A DNA stretch of 64,000 bases, taken from positions 172,918 to 236,917 of the forward strand of contig NZ_JAJGNO010000008.1 of the NCBI RefSeq assembly GCF_020782235.1. Direction: 5' to 3'. The translations under genes and the position numbers were made by a program. A model generated the notes under the pieces. That model was not told the DNA's origin. It saw nothing but the letters and a program-made list of their open reading frames with translations, and ran no database searches. The DNA comes from Sphingobium naphthae. GTDB taxonomy: Bacteria > Pseudomonadota > Alphaproteobacteria > Sphingomonadales > Sphingomonadaceae. The first letter of the stretch is position 1. Each line of letters starts with the position of its first letter. Shown here one piece after another: positions 1 to 9,513 of the stretch.

Positions 1-940
1 CGAGCTGAAGGTCGAAGGTCAGCCGATCCTCGGCGCGGCCGGTGATGCTGTGCAGGTGGCAGCGCACCGCCCAGAGGAAATCCTCCGCCTTCTGGAACTG
101 GCGCAGCTCCGCCTGGGTCAGCAGGCCGACATCGACCAGTTCCGCGACGGAGCGGACGCGGTTCACATATTTGCCGATCCAGAAGAGGGTGTGGAGGTCG
201 CGCAGGCCGCCCTTGCCCTCCTTCACATTGGGTTCGACGACATAGCGGCTGTCGCCCATGCGCCGGTGCCGCTCGTCGCGCTCCTCCAGCTTTTCGGTGA
301 CGAAGGCGCGGGCATTGCCCTGCATCACTTCGGCGTCGAAGCAGGCCGAGCTTTCCTCGTACAAGGCGCGATCGCCCCAGATGTAGCGCGCTTCCAGCAA
401 GGCGGTGCGCACCGTGAGGTCGCTCTTGGCCATGCGGATCGTTTCGTCGATCGACCGGCTGCTATGGCCGACCTTCAGGCCCAGGTCCCACAGCGAATAG
501 AGCATGGATTCGATCACCTGCTCGGTCCAGCCGGTGGGCTTCCAGGGCGTGATGAAGCCGATGTCGACATCGCTGTGCGGCGCCATTTCGCCGCGGCCAT
601 AGCCGCCCACGGCGATCAGCGCGATCCGTTCCCCCGTGCTGCGGTTGCTGGCGGGGTAGAGATGATGGGTGGTGGCGTCGTAGAGCAGGCGCAGTATCTG
701 GTCGACGAGGAAGGCGAAGGCGCTCACCGCCTCGCGCCCGCGGGTCGGCCGTGCTTCCAGCCGGCGCGCGACGTCGGCGCGGCCATGATCGAGCGCGTCC
801 TTCAGTTCCTGCACGATCAGCCCGCGCAGCCGCATGGGATCGCCCCGATGCTCCTGCGCCAGGGCGTTGATGCGGTCGGATACGGCGCGCCGGTCGATGA
901 TCGCGCGCCGCGACCCCAGGGCAGGAAACTGCATGACCAT
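1..940 (-). CDS. glnD: Bifunctional uridylyltransferase/uridylyl-removing enzyme GlnD, N-terminal part (cut by window edge)
   Basis: This is the sensor of glutamine status: it uridylylates PII proteins when nitrogen is low and removes UMP when glutamine is high. Only about 313 N-terminal codons lie in the window; the rest runs off the left edge. The reverse-strand translation shows the nucleotidyltransferase signature GGYGRGEMAPHSDVDIGF with catalytic aspartates at about D124 and D126, then the VEPNVKEGKGGLRDLHTLFW segment typical of GlnD. The HD and ACT domains expected downstream are outside the window. Two in-frame ATGs are possible (940 and 934). The gene starts 10 nt after the mutS stop on the same strand, so mutS and glnD are probably co-transcribed, an arrangement common in alphaproteobacteria. 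Confidence 0.93.
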   Translation of the reverse strand, partial: MVMQFPALGSRRAIIDRRAVSDRINALAQEHRGDPMRLRGLIVQELKDALDHGRADVARRLEARPTRGREAVSAFAFLVDQILRLLYDATTHHLYPASNRSTGERIALIAVGGYGRGEMAPHSDVDIGFITPWKPTGWTEQVIESMLYSLWDLGLKVGHSSRSIDETIRMAKSDLTVRTALLEARYIWGDRALYEESSACFDAEVMQGNARAFVTEKLEERDERHRRMGDSRYVVEPNVKEGKGGLRDLHTLFWIGKYVNRVRSVAELVDVGLLTQAELRQFQKAEDFLWAVRCHLHSITGRAEDRLTFDLQL

Positions 941-950
941 GCTGCGCTAT

Positions 951-3611
951 CTAGTCGGGGCGCGGCTGCGCGGCCAGTTGTTTCAGCCGATATATGTGAT
1001 CGAGCGCATCGCGCGGCGACAGGGCATCGGCGTCGATCGCTTCGATCGCGTCGCGCAGCGGGTCGCTCGCCTCTTCCTCCTGCGCGGCGACGGCGGCGAA
1101 GAGGGGCAGATCGTCCAGGCCAGCGGCGATGCCGCCGGTCTTCGCCTTGCCTGCCTCCAGCCGGGCGAGCACGTCCTTCGCGCGCTTGAGCACCGCGGGC
1201 GGCAGGCCGGCGAGCCGGGCGACGGCAAGACCGTAGCTGCGATCGGCCGGTCCTTCCGCCAGTTCGTGCAGCAGGATGAGGTCGCCCTTCCACTCGCGCG
1301 CGCGGACATGATGGAGCGACAGGGCCGAGAGCGTTTCGGCGAGGCGCGTCAGTTCATGATAATGGGTGGCGAAGAGGCAGCGGCAGCGATTGACCTCATG
1401 CACCGCCTCCACCACCGCCCAGGCCAGCGCAAGCCCGTCATAGGTGGACGTGCCGCGCCCGACTTCGTCCAGGATGACGAAGCTGCGCTCGGTCGCCTGC
1501 GCAAGGATGGCGGCGGTTTCCACCATTTCGACCATGAAGGTCGAGCGGCCCTTGGCAAGGTTGTCGGACGCGCCGACGCGGCTGAACAGCCGGTCGACCA
1601 GCGTCAGCGTGGCCGATTGGGCAGGGACATAGCCGCCCGCCTGCGCGAGGATCACGATCAGCGCATTTTGCCGCAGGAAGGTGGATTTGCCGCCCATATT
1701 GGGCCCGGTGACGAGCCACAGCCGGTCGCCCTGGCTGAGCCGGCAGTCATTGGCGACGAAGGGCTGGCCCTCGCGCCGCAACGCATCCTCCACCACGGGA
1801 TGGCGGCCGCCGACGATGTCGAGGCACTGGCCCGCCCCGTCGGCTGGCACGAAATGGGGGCGCCGCCAGCCGCCTTCGGCCGCGCGTTCGGCGAGCGCCG
1901 CCGCGACGTCGAGCCGGGCGAGCGCATCGGCGGCGCGGGCAATGTCGGCCTTGCGGTCGAGGACGGCGGTGATCAGCTCCTCCAGATGCGCGGCTTCGGC
2001 CACCAGCGCATGCGCGCCGGCCTGGGCGACGCGCCCGGCTTCCTCATGCAGGTCGATCGAGTTGAAGCGCACCACGCCGGCCAGCGTCTGGCGATGCGTG
2101 AAGCCGCTGTCGGGCGCCATCAGCGCGTCGGCGGCGCGGGCGGGCACTTCGACATGATAGCCAAGCACGCCATTGTGCCGGATCTTGAGCGCGCCGATGC
2201 CGGTCTGGTCGCGATATTTCGCCTCCAGCGCGGCGATGGCGCGGCGGCCATCGCCCGCCATGCGGCGCAGCTCGTCCAGCGCGGGGTCATAGCCGTCGGC
2301 GATATAGCCGCCATTGGCGGTTTCGGTCGGCGGGGCGGGGACCAGCGCGCGGGACAGCGCGTCGACCAGCTCGCCATGGCCGTCGAGCGCGGGAAGCAGC
2401 TGTTGCAGCAGCGGCGGCATGTCGGGCAGGCGGGCAAGCCGCTCGCGCAGCAGCCGCGCTTCGCCCAGGCCATCGCGCAATTGGCCGAGATCGCGCGGGC
2501 TGCCCCGGCCGACGGCGACGCGGCCGAGCGCGCGGCCGATGTCGGGCAAGGCGCGCAGCGCGGCGCGCAGCTGGTCGCGCAGGCCCGCATCGTCATGGAA
2601 AAGCTGGACGAGGCCCAGCCGCGCCTCGATCGCGGGCAGGTCCATTAGCGGGGCGGACAGGTCCTGCCCCAGCAGCCGCGCGCCTGCGCCCGTGACCGTC
2701 CGGTCGATCGCACCGAGCAGGCTGCCCGCGCGCGTGCCGCCGGTGGTGGCGACGATTTCCAGGCTTTCCCGCGTCGCCGCGTCGATCGCGACATGCGCGC
2801 CGCTCGCCTTGCGCAGCGGCGGCGCGAGGAAGGGCAATGTCCCCTTGCCGGCATGGTCGAGATAGGCGACGAGCCCGCCCATGGCGGCGAGTTCGGCGCG
2901 GCCGAACTGGCCGAAGCCGTCCAGCGTCGCGACCCCGAACAGGCGCTGGAGCGCGTCTTGCGCGCGGCTGCTGGAGAAGGCGGCGCGATCAAAGGGGTGA
3001 GCGCCCGCAACGTCGAGCGGCGATCCTTCGGCCACCACGGTTTCGCTGGGCCGCAGCCGCGCCAGTTCGGCGGGCAGATCGGCCAGCGGGCATGTCAGCG
3101 TTTCGAAACGGCCAGTGGAGATATCGGCGGCGGCGATGCCGACTTCACCCGCTTCCTCGCCCCCGACCTGCGCCAGCGCCACCAGCATATTGTCGCGCCG
3201 CGCATCGAGCAGCGTTTCTTCGGTCAGCGTGCCGGCGGTGACGTAGCGGACGATGTCGCGCGCCACGAGCGCCTTGCCGCCGCGCGCCTTGGCCTGCGCG
3301 GGCGTTTCGGTCTGTTCGGCGATGGCGACGCGGTGGCCGCCCTTGATGAGGCGCGCGAGATAGGATTCGGCGCTGTGCACGGGCACGCCGCACATCGGAA
3401 TGGGCGCGCCATCATGTTCGCCGCGGCTGGTGAGCGCGATGTCGAGCGTCGCCGCGGCCAGTTTGGCGTCGTCGAAGAAGAGTTCGAAGAAATCGCCCAT
3501 CCGGTAGAAGAGCAGGCAATCGCGCGCCTGGGCCTTGAGCGCCAGATATTGAGCCATCATCGGCGTGGGCTGGGCAGTCGGCGGGGCAGTGGTGTCGCTG
3601 GATTTCGCCAT
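951..3611 (-). CDS. mutS: DNA mismatch repair protein MutS
   Basis: MutS recognises mismatched bases and starts repair through MutL. The product is 886 aa, close to the usual MutS length. It opens with the mismatch-binding segment (YLALKAQARDCLLFYRMGDFFELFFDDA, which contains the F-x-E contact) and ends with the ABC-type ATPase: Walker A GPNMGGKST at about residues 634-642, followed by VILDEVGRGTSTYDGLALAWA. I chose the ATG at 3611 (MAKSSDTT); translation from an ATG 84 nt further upstream is possible but adds residues unlike MutS. The start faces maeB across a 148-nt divergent intergenic region. The stop lies 10 nt before glnD. Confidence 0.97.
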   Translation of the reverse strand: MAKSSDTTAPPTAQPTPMMAQYLALKAQARDCLLFYRMGDFFELFFDDAKLAAATLDIALTSRGEHDGAPIPMCGVPVHSAESYLARLIKGGHRVAIAEQTETPAQAKARGGKALVARDIVRYVTAGTLTEETLLDARRDNMLVALAQVGGEEAGEVGIAAADISTGRFETLTCPLADLPAELARLRPSETVVAEGSPLDVAGAHPFDRAAFSSSRAQDALQRLFGVATLDGFGQFGRAELAAMGGLVAYLDHAGKGTLPFLAPPLRKASGAHVAIDAATRESLEIVATTGGTRAGSLLGAIDRTVTGAGARLLGQDLSAPLMDLPAIEARLGLVQLFHDDAGLRDQLRAALRALPDIGRALGRVAVGRGSPRDLGQLRDGLGEARLLRERLARLPDMPPLLQQLLPALDGHGELVDALSRALVPAPPTETANGGYIADGYDPALDELRRMAGDGRRAIAALEAKYRDQTGIGALKIRHNGVLGYHVEVPARAADALMAPDSGFTHRQTLAGVVRFNSIDLHEEAGRVAQAGAHALVAEAAHLEELITAVLDRKADIARAADALARLDVAAALAERAAEGGWRRPHFVPADGAGQCLDIVGGRHPVVEDALRREGQPFVANDCRLSQGDRLWLVTGPNMGGKSTFLRQNALIVILAQAGGYVPAQSATLTLVDRLFSRVGASDNLAKGRSTFMVEMVETAAILAQATERSFVILDEVGRGTSTYDGLALAWAVVEAVHEVNRCRCLFATHYHELTRLAETLSALSLHHVRAREWKGDLILLHELAEGPADRSYGLAVARLAGLPPAVLKRAKDVLARLEAGKAKTGGIAAGLDDLPLFAAVAAQEEEASDPLRDAIEAIDADALSPRDALDHIYRLKQLAAQPRPD

Positions 3612-3687
3612 GTCGCCAGCCGATAGCCCGAACGCCGCACTGAAACCAGAGCTTCGCCCGGCGGCAGGAAAATTGCGCTTCTCGCAC

Positions 3688-3715
3688 TTGCCCACAAGCC
3701 GGCCGTGCCGCTAGG
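3688..3715 (+). promoter_or_regulatory. Possible promoter for maeB
   Basis: TTGCCC at 3688-3693 is followed after 16 nt by GCTAGG at 3710-3715. This resembles the alphaproteobacterial housekeeping pattern with a GCTA-type minus-10. It lies about 45 nt upstream of the maeB start in the mutS/maeB divergent region. The match is modest and rests only on sequence resemblance. Confidence 0.3.
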
Positions 3716-3759
3716 GCGGCCCCATCTTTCCAGATCGTTCCAATAATTGGGAGGCTGCC

Positions 3760-6021
3760 TTGTCCGACAGATCGAATGTGGAATTTTCCGAGCGCGAGGC
3801 GCTGTTCTTCCACGCGACCGGCCGCCCCGGCAAGATCGAGATCGTCGCGTCCAAGCCGATGGCGACGCAGCGCGACCTGTCGCTCGCCTATTCGCCCGGC
3901 GTCGCGGTGCCGGTGCGCGCCATCGCCGCCGATCCCGCGACCGCCTATGACTATACCGCCAAGGGCAATCTGGTCGCAGTCATTTCCAACGGCACGGCGA
4001 TCCTGGGCCTGGGCAATCTGGGCGCGCTGGCGTCCAAGCCGGTGATGGAAGGCAAGGCGGTGCTGTTCAAGCGCTTCGCCGACGTCGATTCCATCGACAT
4101 CGAGCTCAAGACCGAAGATGTCGACCGGTTCATCGACGCGGTCGAACTGATGGAGCCGAGCTTTGGCGGCATCAACCTTGAGGACATCAAGGCGCCCGAA
4201 TGCTTCATCATCGAGCAGACGCTGAAGGAGCGGATGAACATCCCGGTCTTTCACGACGACCAGCATGGCACCGCGATCATCGCCGCGGCGGGCGTGCTGA
4301 ACGCCGCGCTGCTGACCGGGCGCGACATGAAGGATCTGAAGGTCGTGGTGAACGGCGCGGGCGCGGCGTCGATCAGCTGCACCGAACTGATCAAGGCCTT
4401 GGGCGTGCCGCACGACAATGTCATCATGTGCGACAGCAAGGGCGTGATCTACCAGGGCCGCGCCGAGGGCATGAACCAGTGGAAGTCGGCGCATGCGGTC
4501 AAAACCGACGCGCGCACGCTGGCCGAGGCGGTGAAGGGCGCGGATGTGTTCCTGGGCCTGTCGGTCGCCGGCGCGATGAGCCAGGACATGGTGCGGTCGA
4601 TGGCGGACAAGCCGATCATCTTCGCCATGGCCAATCCCGACCCCGAAATCCTGCCGCCCGACGCCAAGGCGGCGCGGCCCGACGCGATCGTCGCCACCGG
4701 CCGGTCCGACTTTCCCAACCAGGTCAACAATGTCCTGGGTTTCCCCTTCATCTTCCGCGGCGCGCTGGACGTGCGGGCGACCGGCATCAATGAGGCGATG
4801 AAGCTGGCGGCGGCCAAGGCGATCGCCGAGCTGGCGCGCGAGCGGGTGCCCGAGGAAGTGGCCAAGGCCTATGGCAAGTCGCATAGTTTCGGGCCGGACT
4901 ATATTATCCCTGCGCCCTTCGACCCGCGGCTGATGGAAGTGGTGCCCGCCGCCGTCGCGCAGGCGGCGATGGACACAGGGATGGCGCAGCGGCCGATCGA
5001 GGACATGGCCGGCTATCGCCAGTCGCTCAAGGCCCGGCTCAACCCCACCACATCGGTGCTCAACAGCGCCTATGAGATCGCCAAGGCCAATCCCAAGCGC
5101 GTGGTCTTCGCCGAGGCGGAGGAGGAAGTGGTGCTGCGCGCGGCGATCCAGTTCCGCGAACTAGGCTATGGCGTGCCGGTGCTGGTCGGGCGCGGCGACG
5201 TGGTCGACAAGCTGCGCGCGCTGGGCGTGCGCGATCCTGAAAGTTTCGAGCTGCACAACAGCGTCAATTCGCCGCTGGTGCCCGACATGGTCGACCTGCT
5301 CTACGCGCGGCTGCAGCGGCGCGGCTATCTGCGCCGCGATTGCGAGCGGATGGTCAATCGCGATCGCAACATATTCGGCACCTTGCTGGTGAAGATGGGC
5401 GTTGCCGACGCGATGCTGACCGGCATGACCCGGCCCTATGCGCAGACGCTGCGCGAGGTGAAGCGGGTGATGGACCCGGCGGCGGGCCGCACGCCCTTTG
5501 GCATCCATGTCATGGTGTCGAAGGACAAGACGGTCTTCCTGGCCGACACCACGGTCAACGAACGGCCGAGCGCGGCGGAACTGGCCGACATCGCGGAAGG
5601 CACGGTCGCGGTGGCGCGGCGCATGGGCCATGATCCGCGCGTCGCTTTCCTGTCCTATTCCAATTTCGGCAATCCGCCCGGCAGCTACCTGGACAATATC
5701 CGCGGCGCGGTGAAGCTGCTGGACGAGCGCGCCGTCGATTTCGAATATGAAGGCGAGATGACGCCCGACGCCGCGCTCAACCCGGCGGTGATGCGGAATT
5801 ATCCGTTCAGCCGCCTGTCGGGGCCCGCCAATGTGCTGGTCATGCCCGGGCTGCAATCGGCCAATATCTCCGCCAAGCTGCTGCGCGAACTGGGCGGCAC
5901 GTCGATGATCGGGCCGCTGCTGGTCGGCATGGAGAAATCGGTGCAGATCGCCACCATGTCCTCCAACGCGTCGGAACTGCTGACGCTGGCGGTGCTGGCG
6001 GCGGGCGGGGTCGCGCTCTGA
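3760..6021 (+). CDS. maeB: NADP-dependent malic enzyme with C-terminal phosphotransacetylase-like domain
   Basis: The enzyme oxidatively decarboxylates malate to pyruvate with NADP, supplying NADPH and pyruvate from the TCA cycle. The 753-aa product has the MaeB architecture: an N-terminal malic enzyme part (about residues 1-430, with [12 protein letters not shown] and [12 protein letters not shown], the dinucleotide-binding region) joined to a PTA/PTB-like domain (about 435-753), which in this family is regulatory rather than catalytic. The start is TTG at 3760, supported by GGGAGG at 3749-3754 six bases upstream and by family-typical residues directly after it; the next in-frame ATG would remove conserved sequence. 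It is monocistronic by layout and divergent from mutS. Confidence 0.96.
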   Translation: MSDRSNVEFSEREALFFHATGRPGKIEIVASKPMATQRDLSLAYSPGVAVPVRAIAADPATAYDYTAKGNLVAVISNGTAILGLGNLGALASKPVMEGKAVLFKRFADVDSIDIELKTEDVDRFIDAVELMEPSFGGINLEDIKAPECFIIEQTLKERMNIPVFHDDQHGTAIIAAAGVLNAALLTGRDMKDLKVVVNGAGAASISCTELIKALGVPHDNVIMCDSKGVIYQGRAEGMNQWKSAHAVKTDARTLAEAVKGADVFLGLSVAGAMSQDMVRSMADKPIIFAMANPDPEILPPDAKAARPDAIVATGRSDFPNQVNNVLGFPFIFRGALDVRATGINEAMKLAAAKAIAELARERVPEEVAKAYGKSHSFGPDYIIPAPFDPRLMEVVPAAVAQAAMDTGMAQRPIEDMAGYRQSLKARLNPTTSVLNSAYEIAKANPKRVVFAEAEEEVVLRAAIQFRELGYGVPVLVGRGDVVDKLRALGVRDPESFELHNSVNSPLVPDMVDLLYARLQRRGYLRRDCERMVNRDRNIFGTLLVKMGVADAMLTGMTRPYAQTLREVKRVMDPAAGRTPFGIHVMVSKDKTVFLADTTVNERPSAAELADIAEGTVAVARRMGHDPRVAFLSYSNFGNPPGSYLDNIRGAVKLLDERAVDFEYEGEMTPDAALNPAVMRNYPFSRLSGPANVLVMPGLQSANISAKLLRELGGTSMIGPLLVGMEKSVQIATMSSNASELLTLAVLAAGGVAL

Positions 6022-6106
6022 CCCTGCCTGCGTCGCTTTTCGCTTGCGCCCCGACCCCCCGCCGCGACAGGGAGGGGGCCAGCAGCAGGTCCGGGAGCAT
6101 GCAGGC

Positions 6107-6601
6107 ATGAGCAACGCCAGTTTCGACAGCGCGACATTCCGCCGCGTGCTCGGCCATTATCCGACCGGCGTGTGCGTCGTCACCGCCGTCGAGCCCGACG
6201 GGACGGCGGTGGGGATGGTGGTTGGCTCCTTCACCTCCGTTTCGCTCGACCCGCCGCTGGTCGCCTTCTTCCCGGCCAAGTCGTCGGGCAGCTGGCCCCG
6301 GATCGAGAAGGTCGGCCGCTTCTGCGTCAACATCCTGGCGAGCGACCAGCTGGCGCTGTGCCGCCAGATCGCCGCGCCCGGCCCGGACAAGTTCGCCGGC
6401 ATCGCGCATCGCGCGTCGGCCAATGGATCGCCGATCCTGGACGATGTCGTCGCCTGGATCGATTGCACGCTGGACGCCGTGCACGAAGCGGGCGACCATC
6501 ATATCGTCCTGGGGCGGGTCGTGGCGCTGGAGGTGGAGCGGCCCGAGCGGCCGTTGCTCTTCTTCCAGGGCAGCTATGGCGAATTCGCGCTGCTCGACTG
6601 A
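6107..6601 (+). CDS. Flavin reductase family protein (HpaC-like)
   Basis: A 164-aa protein of the FMN-binding split-barrel flavin reductase family. These enzymes use NAD(P)H to reduce free flavin, often for a two-component monooxygenase. The typical start YPTGVCVVTA, the segment GSFTSVSLDPPLVAFFPAK that contacts flavin, and the C-terminal LLFFQGSYGEF are all present. The ATG at 6107 follows a GGGAG about 9 nt upstream. No monooxygenase partner is adjacent, so the electron acceptor cannot be named from context. It follows maeB on the same strand by 85 nt. Confidence 0.88.
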   Translation: MSNASFDSATFRRVLGHYPTGVCVVTAVEPDGTAVGMVVGSFTSVSLDPPLVAFFPAKSSGSWPRIEKVGRFCVNILASDQLALCRQIAAPGPDKFAGIAHRASANGSPILDDVVAWIDCTLDAVHEAGDHHIVLGRVVALEVERPERPLLFFQGSYGEFALLD

Positions 6602-6651
6602 CCGGGCTGTCGCATCGCAGTTGGGGTGATGTTGCGGCGCGTGGCGCGAGC

Positions 6652-6670
6652 GGACATATGCGGGACATAT
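6652..6670. repeat. Direct repeat GGACATAT with 11-bp period upstream of the deacetylase gene
   Basis: GGACATAT occurs at 6652-6659 and again at 6663-6670, one helical turn apart, 61 nt before the deacetylase start. The spacing is what a regulator binding two direct half-sites on one DNA face would need. It could also be chance. Confidence 0.35.
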
Positions 6671-6730
6671 TACCGCTCCTTAACGCATCCCGCCTATGTC
6701 GGGCTGGACGCCCCCTGACCGGATCGCCGC

Positions 6731-7711
6731 ATGACCGCGTTGCTCATCACTGTCGATACCGAGCTGTCCGCATCGCTGCACCAGCGCGGGCTGAGCCTGG
6801 AGGAGAATCTGCGCCGGTCGATCCATGCGGAGACGGAGGCGGGCGCCTACGGCATCGGGTGGCAGATGGACCTGCTCGACCGCCATGGCCTCAAGGGCGT
6901 GTTCTTTCTCGATCCGCTGCCAGCGCTGGTCCATGGCGCCGACTTCCTGACGCCGATCGTGGGGCAGATTGTCGGGCGCGGGCATGAGGTGCAGCTGCAC
7001 ATCCACACCGAATGGCTTGCCTGGGCCAGGGAGTCTCCGGTCGAGGGGCGGCAGGGCCGCAATATCGGCGATTTCTCCCTGGCGGATCAGGTCGCGCTGC
7101 TCGGCCTTGCCCGGCGCTTGCTGGAAGATGCGGGCGCGCCGCCGATCCGCGCCTTTCGCGCGGGCAATTTCGGCGCCAATGACGATACGCTGCGCGCCCT
7201 TGCCCAGATCGGCATTGCCTGGGACAGCAGCGTCAATCCCGCCTATCTGGGCGGCGCGTGCAGGATCGCCGCCGATCGCGGCCAAATCGGCGCGCAGCGG
7301 CTGCATGGCGTCATCGAATTGCCGGTATCGGGAATCGCCGACCGGCCGGGCGGATTTCGCCCGGCACAGATCTGCGCCATGTCCGCCGCGGAAATGCGCG
7401 CGGGACTGCGCCACGCGGTGCGCAACGGTCATGACGCCTTCGTCGTGGTGACGCATAGTTTCGAAATGCTCTCGCGCGACCGGGCGCGGCCCAATCAGGC
7501 GGTGATCGGCCGCTTCGCGCGGCTGTGCCAGGAAGCGGCGCGGCTGCCGGGTGTCGAGGGCGCGGGCTTTTGCGATCTGTCACCGGCCCTGGCCGACGGG
7601 CCTGTGCGCCTGCTGGATCGCGCCGCGCCCAGCCGCCTGCGCACGGGGCTGCGCATGGCGCAGCAGGCCTGGGCGACATGGCGCTACGAGCATCGGCTGG
7701 TTCCTGCGTGA
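6731..7711 (+). CDS. NodB-like polysaccharide deacetylase family protein
   Basis: A 326-aa protein with the NodB-fold metal-dependent deacetylase signature. An aspartate-containing first strand (LLITVDTE, D9) is followed by the metal-ligand histidines in QLHIHTEW (H90 and H92), the FRAGNFGAN segment with the conserved arginine, and a late histidine in VVTHSFEM. No signal peptide is apparent, so it probably acts in the cytoplasm, on a lipid-linked or nucleotide-linked sugar, rather than on secreted polymer. The stop overlaps the GTG start of the ATP-grasp gene (GTGA), which implies translational coupling and a shared pathway. The real substrate is unknown. Confidence 0.82.
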   Translation: MTALLITVDTELSASLHQRGLSLEENLRRSIHAETEAGAYGIGWQMDLLDRHGLKGVFFLDPLPALVHGADFLTPIVGQIVGRGHEVQLHIHTEWLAWARESPVEGRQGRNIGDFSLADQVALLGLARRLLEDAGAPPIRAFRAGNFGANDDTLRALAQIGIAWDSSVNPAYLGGACRIAADRGQIGAQRLHGVIELPVSGIADRPGGFRPAQICAMSAAEMRAGLRHAVRNGHDAFVVVTHSFEMLSRDRARPNQAVIGRFARLCQEAARLPGVEGAGFCDLSPALADGPVRLLDRAAPSRLRTGLRMAQQAWATWRYEHRLVPA

Positions 7712-8919
7712 GCGCGCTGCCGGGCGTTCTCCTCCTGGGCATGGAGAATGCGATCAGCCTCACCGTCCTGCGCGAACTGGGCGAGCATGGCGTGCCGGTC
7801 CATGGCGTTGCGCGGAGCGCCCGGTCGATCGCTGTCGCATCGCGCCATTGCAGGGGCTGGACGCTGCGTCCGGCCGGGCCGATTGCGACATGGCTGCCGC
7901 AGATGATCGCGCGGACCGGGGTCGGCGCGGTGCTGGCGATCGCCGAATCCGACCTGGTCGAACTGGCGGCGCTGCCCGCCCGCATCGGCGACTGCCATAT
8001 CCTGGCGCCGCGGCTCGACCGGCTGGCCCGGGTGCTGGACAAGCGGCAGACGCTGGAGGCGGCGGCCGAGGCCGGGCTGCTGGTGCCGCAGACATGGCAG
8101 CCCATGGCCGGCGAGGATTTCGCCGCGCGCGTCGCCGCCATGCGGTATCCGCTGGTCGCCAAATGGGCGAACCCGCAAGCGATCCTGCCGGTGCTGGAGG
8201 CGGCCGGGCTGGAGTGGCGCAAGACGGACTATCTGCATGGCCCCGATGACCTGCGCGCGCTGCTGGAGCGGTTCGCGCCGATCGGGCGCTGGCCGCTGAT
8301 CCAGCAATATTGCGGCGGCGTCGGACTGGGGCAGATGCTCTACATGCAGGACGGGCGCGCGACGCTGCGCTTCCAGCATCGCCGCCTGCATGAATGGCCG
8401 CCCGAAGGCGGGGTGTCGACGCTCTGCCGCGCCGAGCCTGCGGCCAGCCATGCGGCGCAGATGGCGCTATCGGAAAAGCTGCTGCAGGCGATCGGCTGGG
8501 AGGGGCAGGCGATGGTCGAATATCGCCATGAGCCGGGCAGCGGCCGCTACTGGCTGATGGAGGTGAATGGCCGCTTCTGGGGCAGCCAGCCGCTCGCCTG
8601 GCATTGCGGCGCGCATTTCGCGTGGGAAAGCTACCGCCGCAGCGTGCTGGGACAGGGCGATGCCGCGCCGGCGCCGCGCGATGATCTGCGCGCGCGCTAC
8701 ATGGTGCCGGAAACTAAGCGGCTGGCGCGAATCCTGCTGAAGCCGGAGCGGATCGACGATCCGCATTTCCCGCGGCGGCCACTGGCGGAACTGGGCGGCT
8801 ATCTGGCCGCCTTTTTCGATCCGCGATCGCGCTATTATGTCTTCAGCGCGCGCGACCCGCGCCCCTGGCTGCGCGACATGGGGCAGATTGTCAGGAAAGC
8901 CGTGCGCCGGGAAAGCTGA
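7708..8919 (+). CDS. ATP-grasp domain carboxylate-amine/thiol ligase-like protein
   Basis: A protein of about 403 aa with an ATP-grasp fold: an N-terminal Rossmann-like part (GVLLLGMENAISLTVLRELG), a middle segment PLVAKWAN carrying the likely ATP-binding lysine, and the metal-binding LMEVNGRFWGS (E-x-N) near the C-terminus. ATP-grasp enzymes activate a carboxylate as acyl phosphate and join it to an amine or similar group. GTG at 7708 is chosen because it overlaps the deacetylase stop by 4 nt; an in-frame ATG at 7678 is the alternative. The coupling suggests that an amine exposed by the deacetylase could be the acceptor, but this is inference. Confidence 0.82.
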   Translation: MSALPGVLLLGMENAISLTVLRELGEHGVPVHGVARSARSIAVASRHCRGWTLRPAGPIATWLPQMIARTGVGAVLAIAESDLVELAALPARIGDCHILAPRLDRLARVLDKRQTLEAAAEAGLLVPQTWQPMAGEDFAARVAAMRYPLVAKWANPQAILPVLEAAGLEWRKTDYLHGPDDLRALLERFAPIGRWPLIQQYCGGVGLGQMLYMQDGRATLRFQHRRLHEWPPEGGVSTLCRAEPAASHAAQMALSEKLLQAIGWEGQAMVEYRHEPGSGRYWLMEVNGRFWGSQPLAWHCGAHFAWESYRRSVLGQGDAAPAPRDDLRARYMVPETKRLARILLKPERIDDPHFPRRPLAELGGYLAAFFDPRSRYYVFSARDPRPWLRDMGQIVRKAVRRES

Positions 8920-9442
8920 GCGCCAGCCGCGCCACCGCCCGGTCGATACGTGCCAGGCAGCGCGCCATGTAGCGATCGTCCAGGCCATAGGGATCATGCA
9001 GATGCGGCATCATCGGCCGGGTCCAGCGGCCGAGCAGCGCGCGCGGCACGTCGCGCAGGCGCGGATCGGCGGCGAGGCGGCCGAGCTGCCGCACCTCCAT
9101 CGCCAGCAGCAGGTCGCCCGGCTGCGGCTGATAATCGGCAAGGTCGGTAGCGCGATGCGCCTGGAGGTCATGGCCGAGCGCCTGCGCGGCGGTGATGGCG
9201 GGGGGATGGGCGGGACGGCCGGGCGTCGTCGACAAACCGAGCGACGCGGCGCGCAGCCCGGCGCGGCGCGCCGCCGCCTCGGCAAAGGCGCTGCGGCAGA
9301 TATTGCCCTGGCAGACGAAGACCAGCCGGCGCACGGTCGCGGGATCGACGGGGCGGCCCGCGCCGAGGCCCAGGAACAGCTGCGGATAGGAGAGAGCGAG
9401 CCGCACCAGCCCCCGCAGCGTGCCGAATCGCGGCCGGATCAT
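8891..9442 (-). CDS. Low-molecular-weight protein-tyrosine phosphatase
   Basis: A 183-aa LMW-PTP. The active-site loop VCQGNICRSAF has the CX5R signature (C-QGNIC-R) and the general-acid aspartate is in HLHDPYG. Bacterial members often dephosphorylate tyrosine kinases that control polysaccharide assembly. About 40 N-terminal residues precede the usual start of the domain. The 3' end overlaps the 3' end of the convergent ATP-grasp gene by 29 nt. No BY-kinase is nearby, so its partner is not visible. Confidence 0.88.
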   Translation of the reverse strand: MIRPRFGTLRGLVRLALSYPQLFLGLGAGRPVDPATVRRLVFVCQGNICRSAFAEAAARRAGLRAASLGLSTTPGRPAHPPAITAAQALGHDLQAHRATDLADYQPQPGDLLLAMEVRQLGRLAADPRLRDVPRALLGRWTRPMMPHLHDPYGLDDRYMARCLARIDRAVARLALSFPGARLS

Positions 9443-9513
9443 CGCGGGGAGAGGGGGAGGGAGGCCATCGCTCCCCTGATAACGCGCCCGCGCCGGCGAT
9501 CAACCATGGCGCG

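Noticed and set aside
50..2648. Long rightward reading frames opposite glnD and mutS
   Set aside because: They mirror real genes on the other strand, lack family motifs and have no ribosome-binding sites; they are by-products of high GC3.
3612..4884. Long leftward frame running from inside maeB into the start of mutS
   Set aside because: It overlaps maeB and the mutS N-terminus in a different frame; its translation has no recognisable domain.
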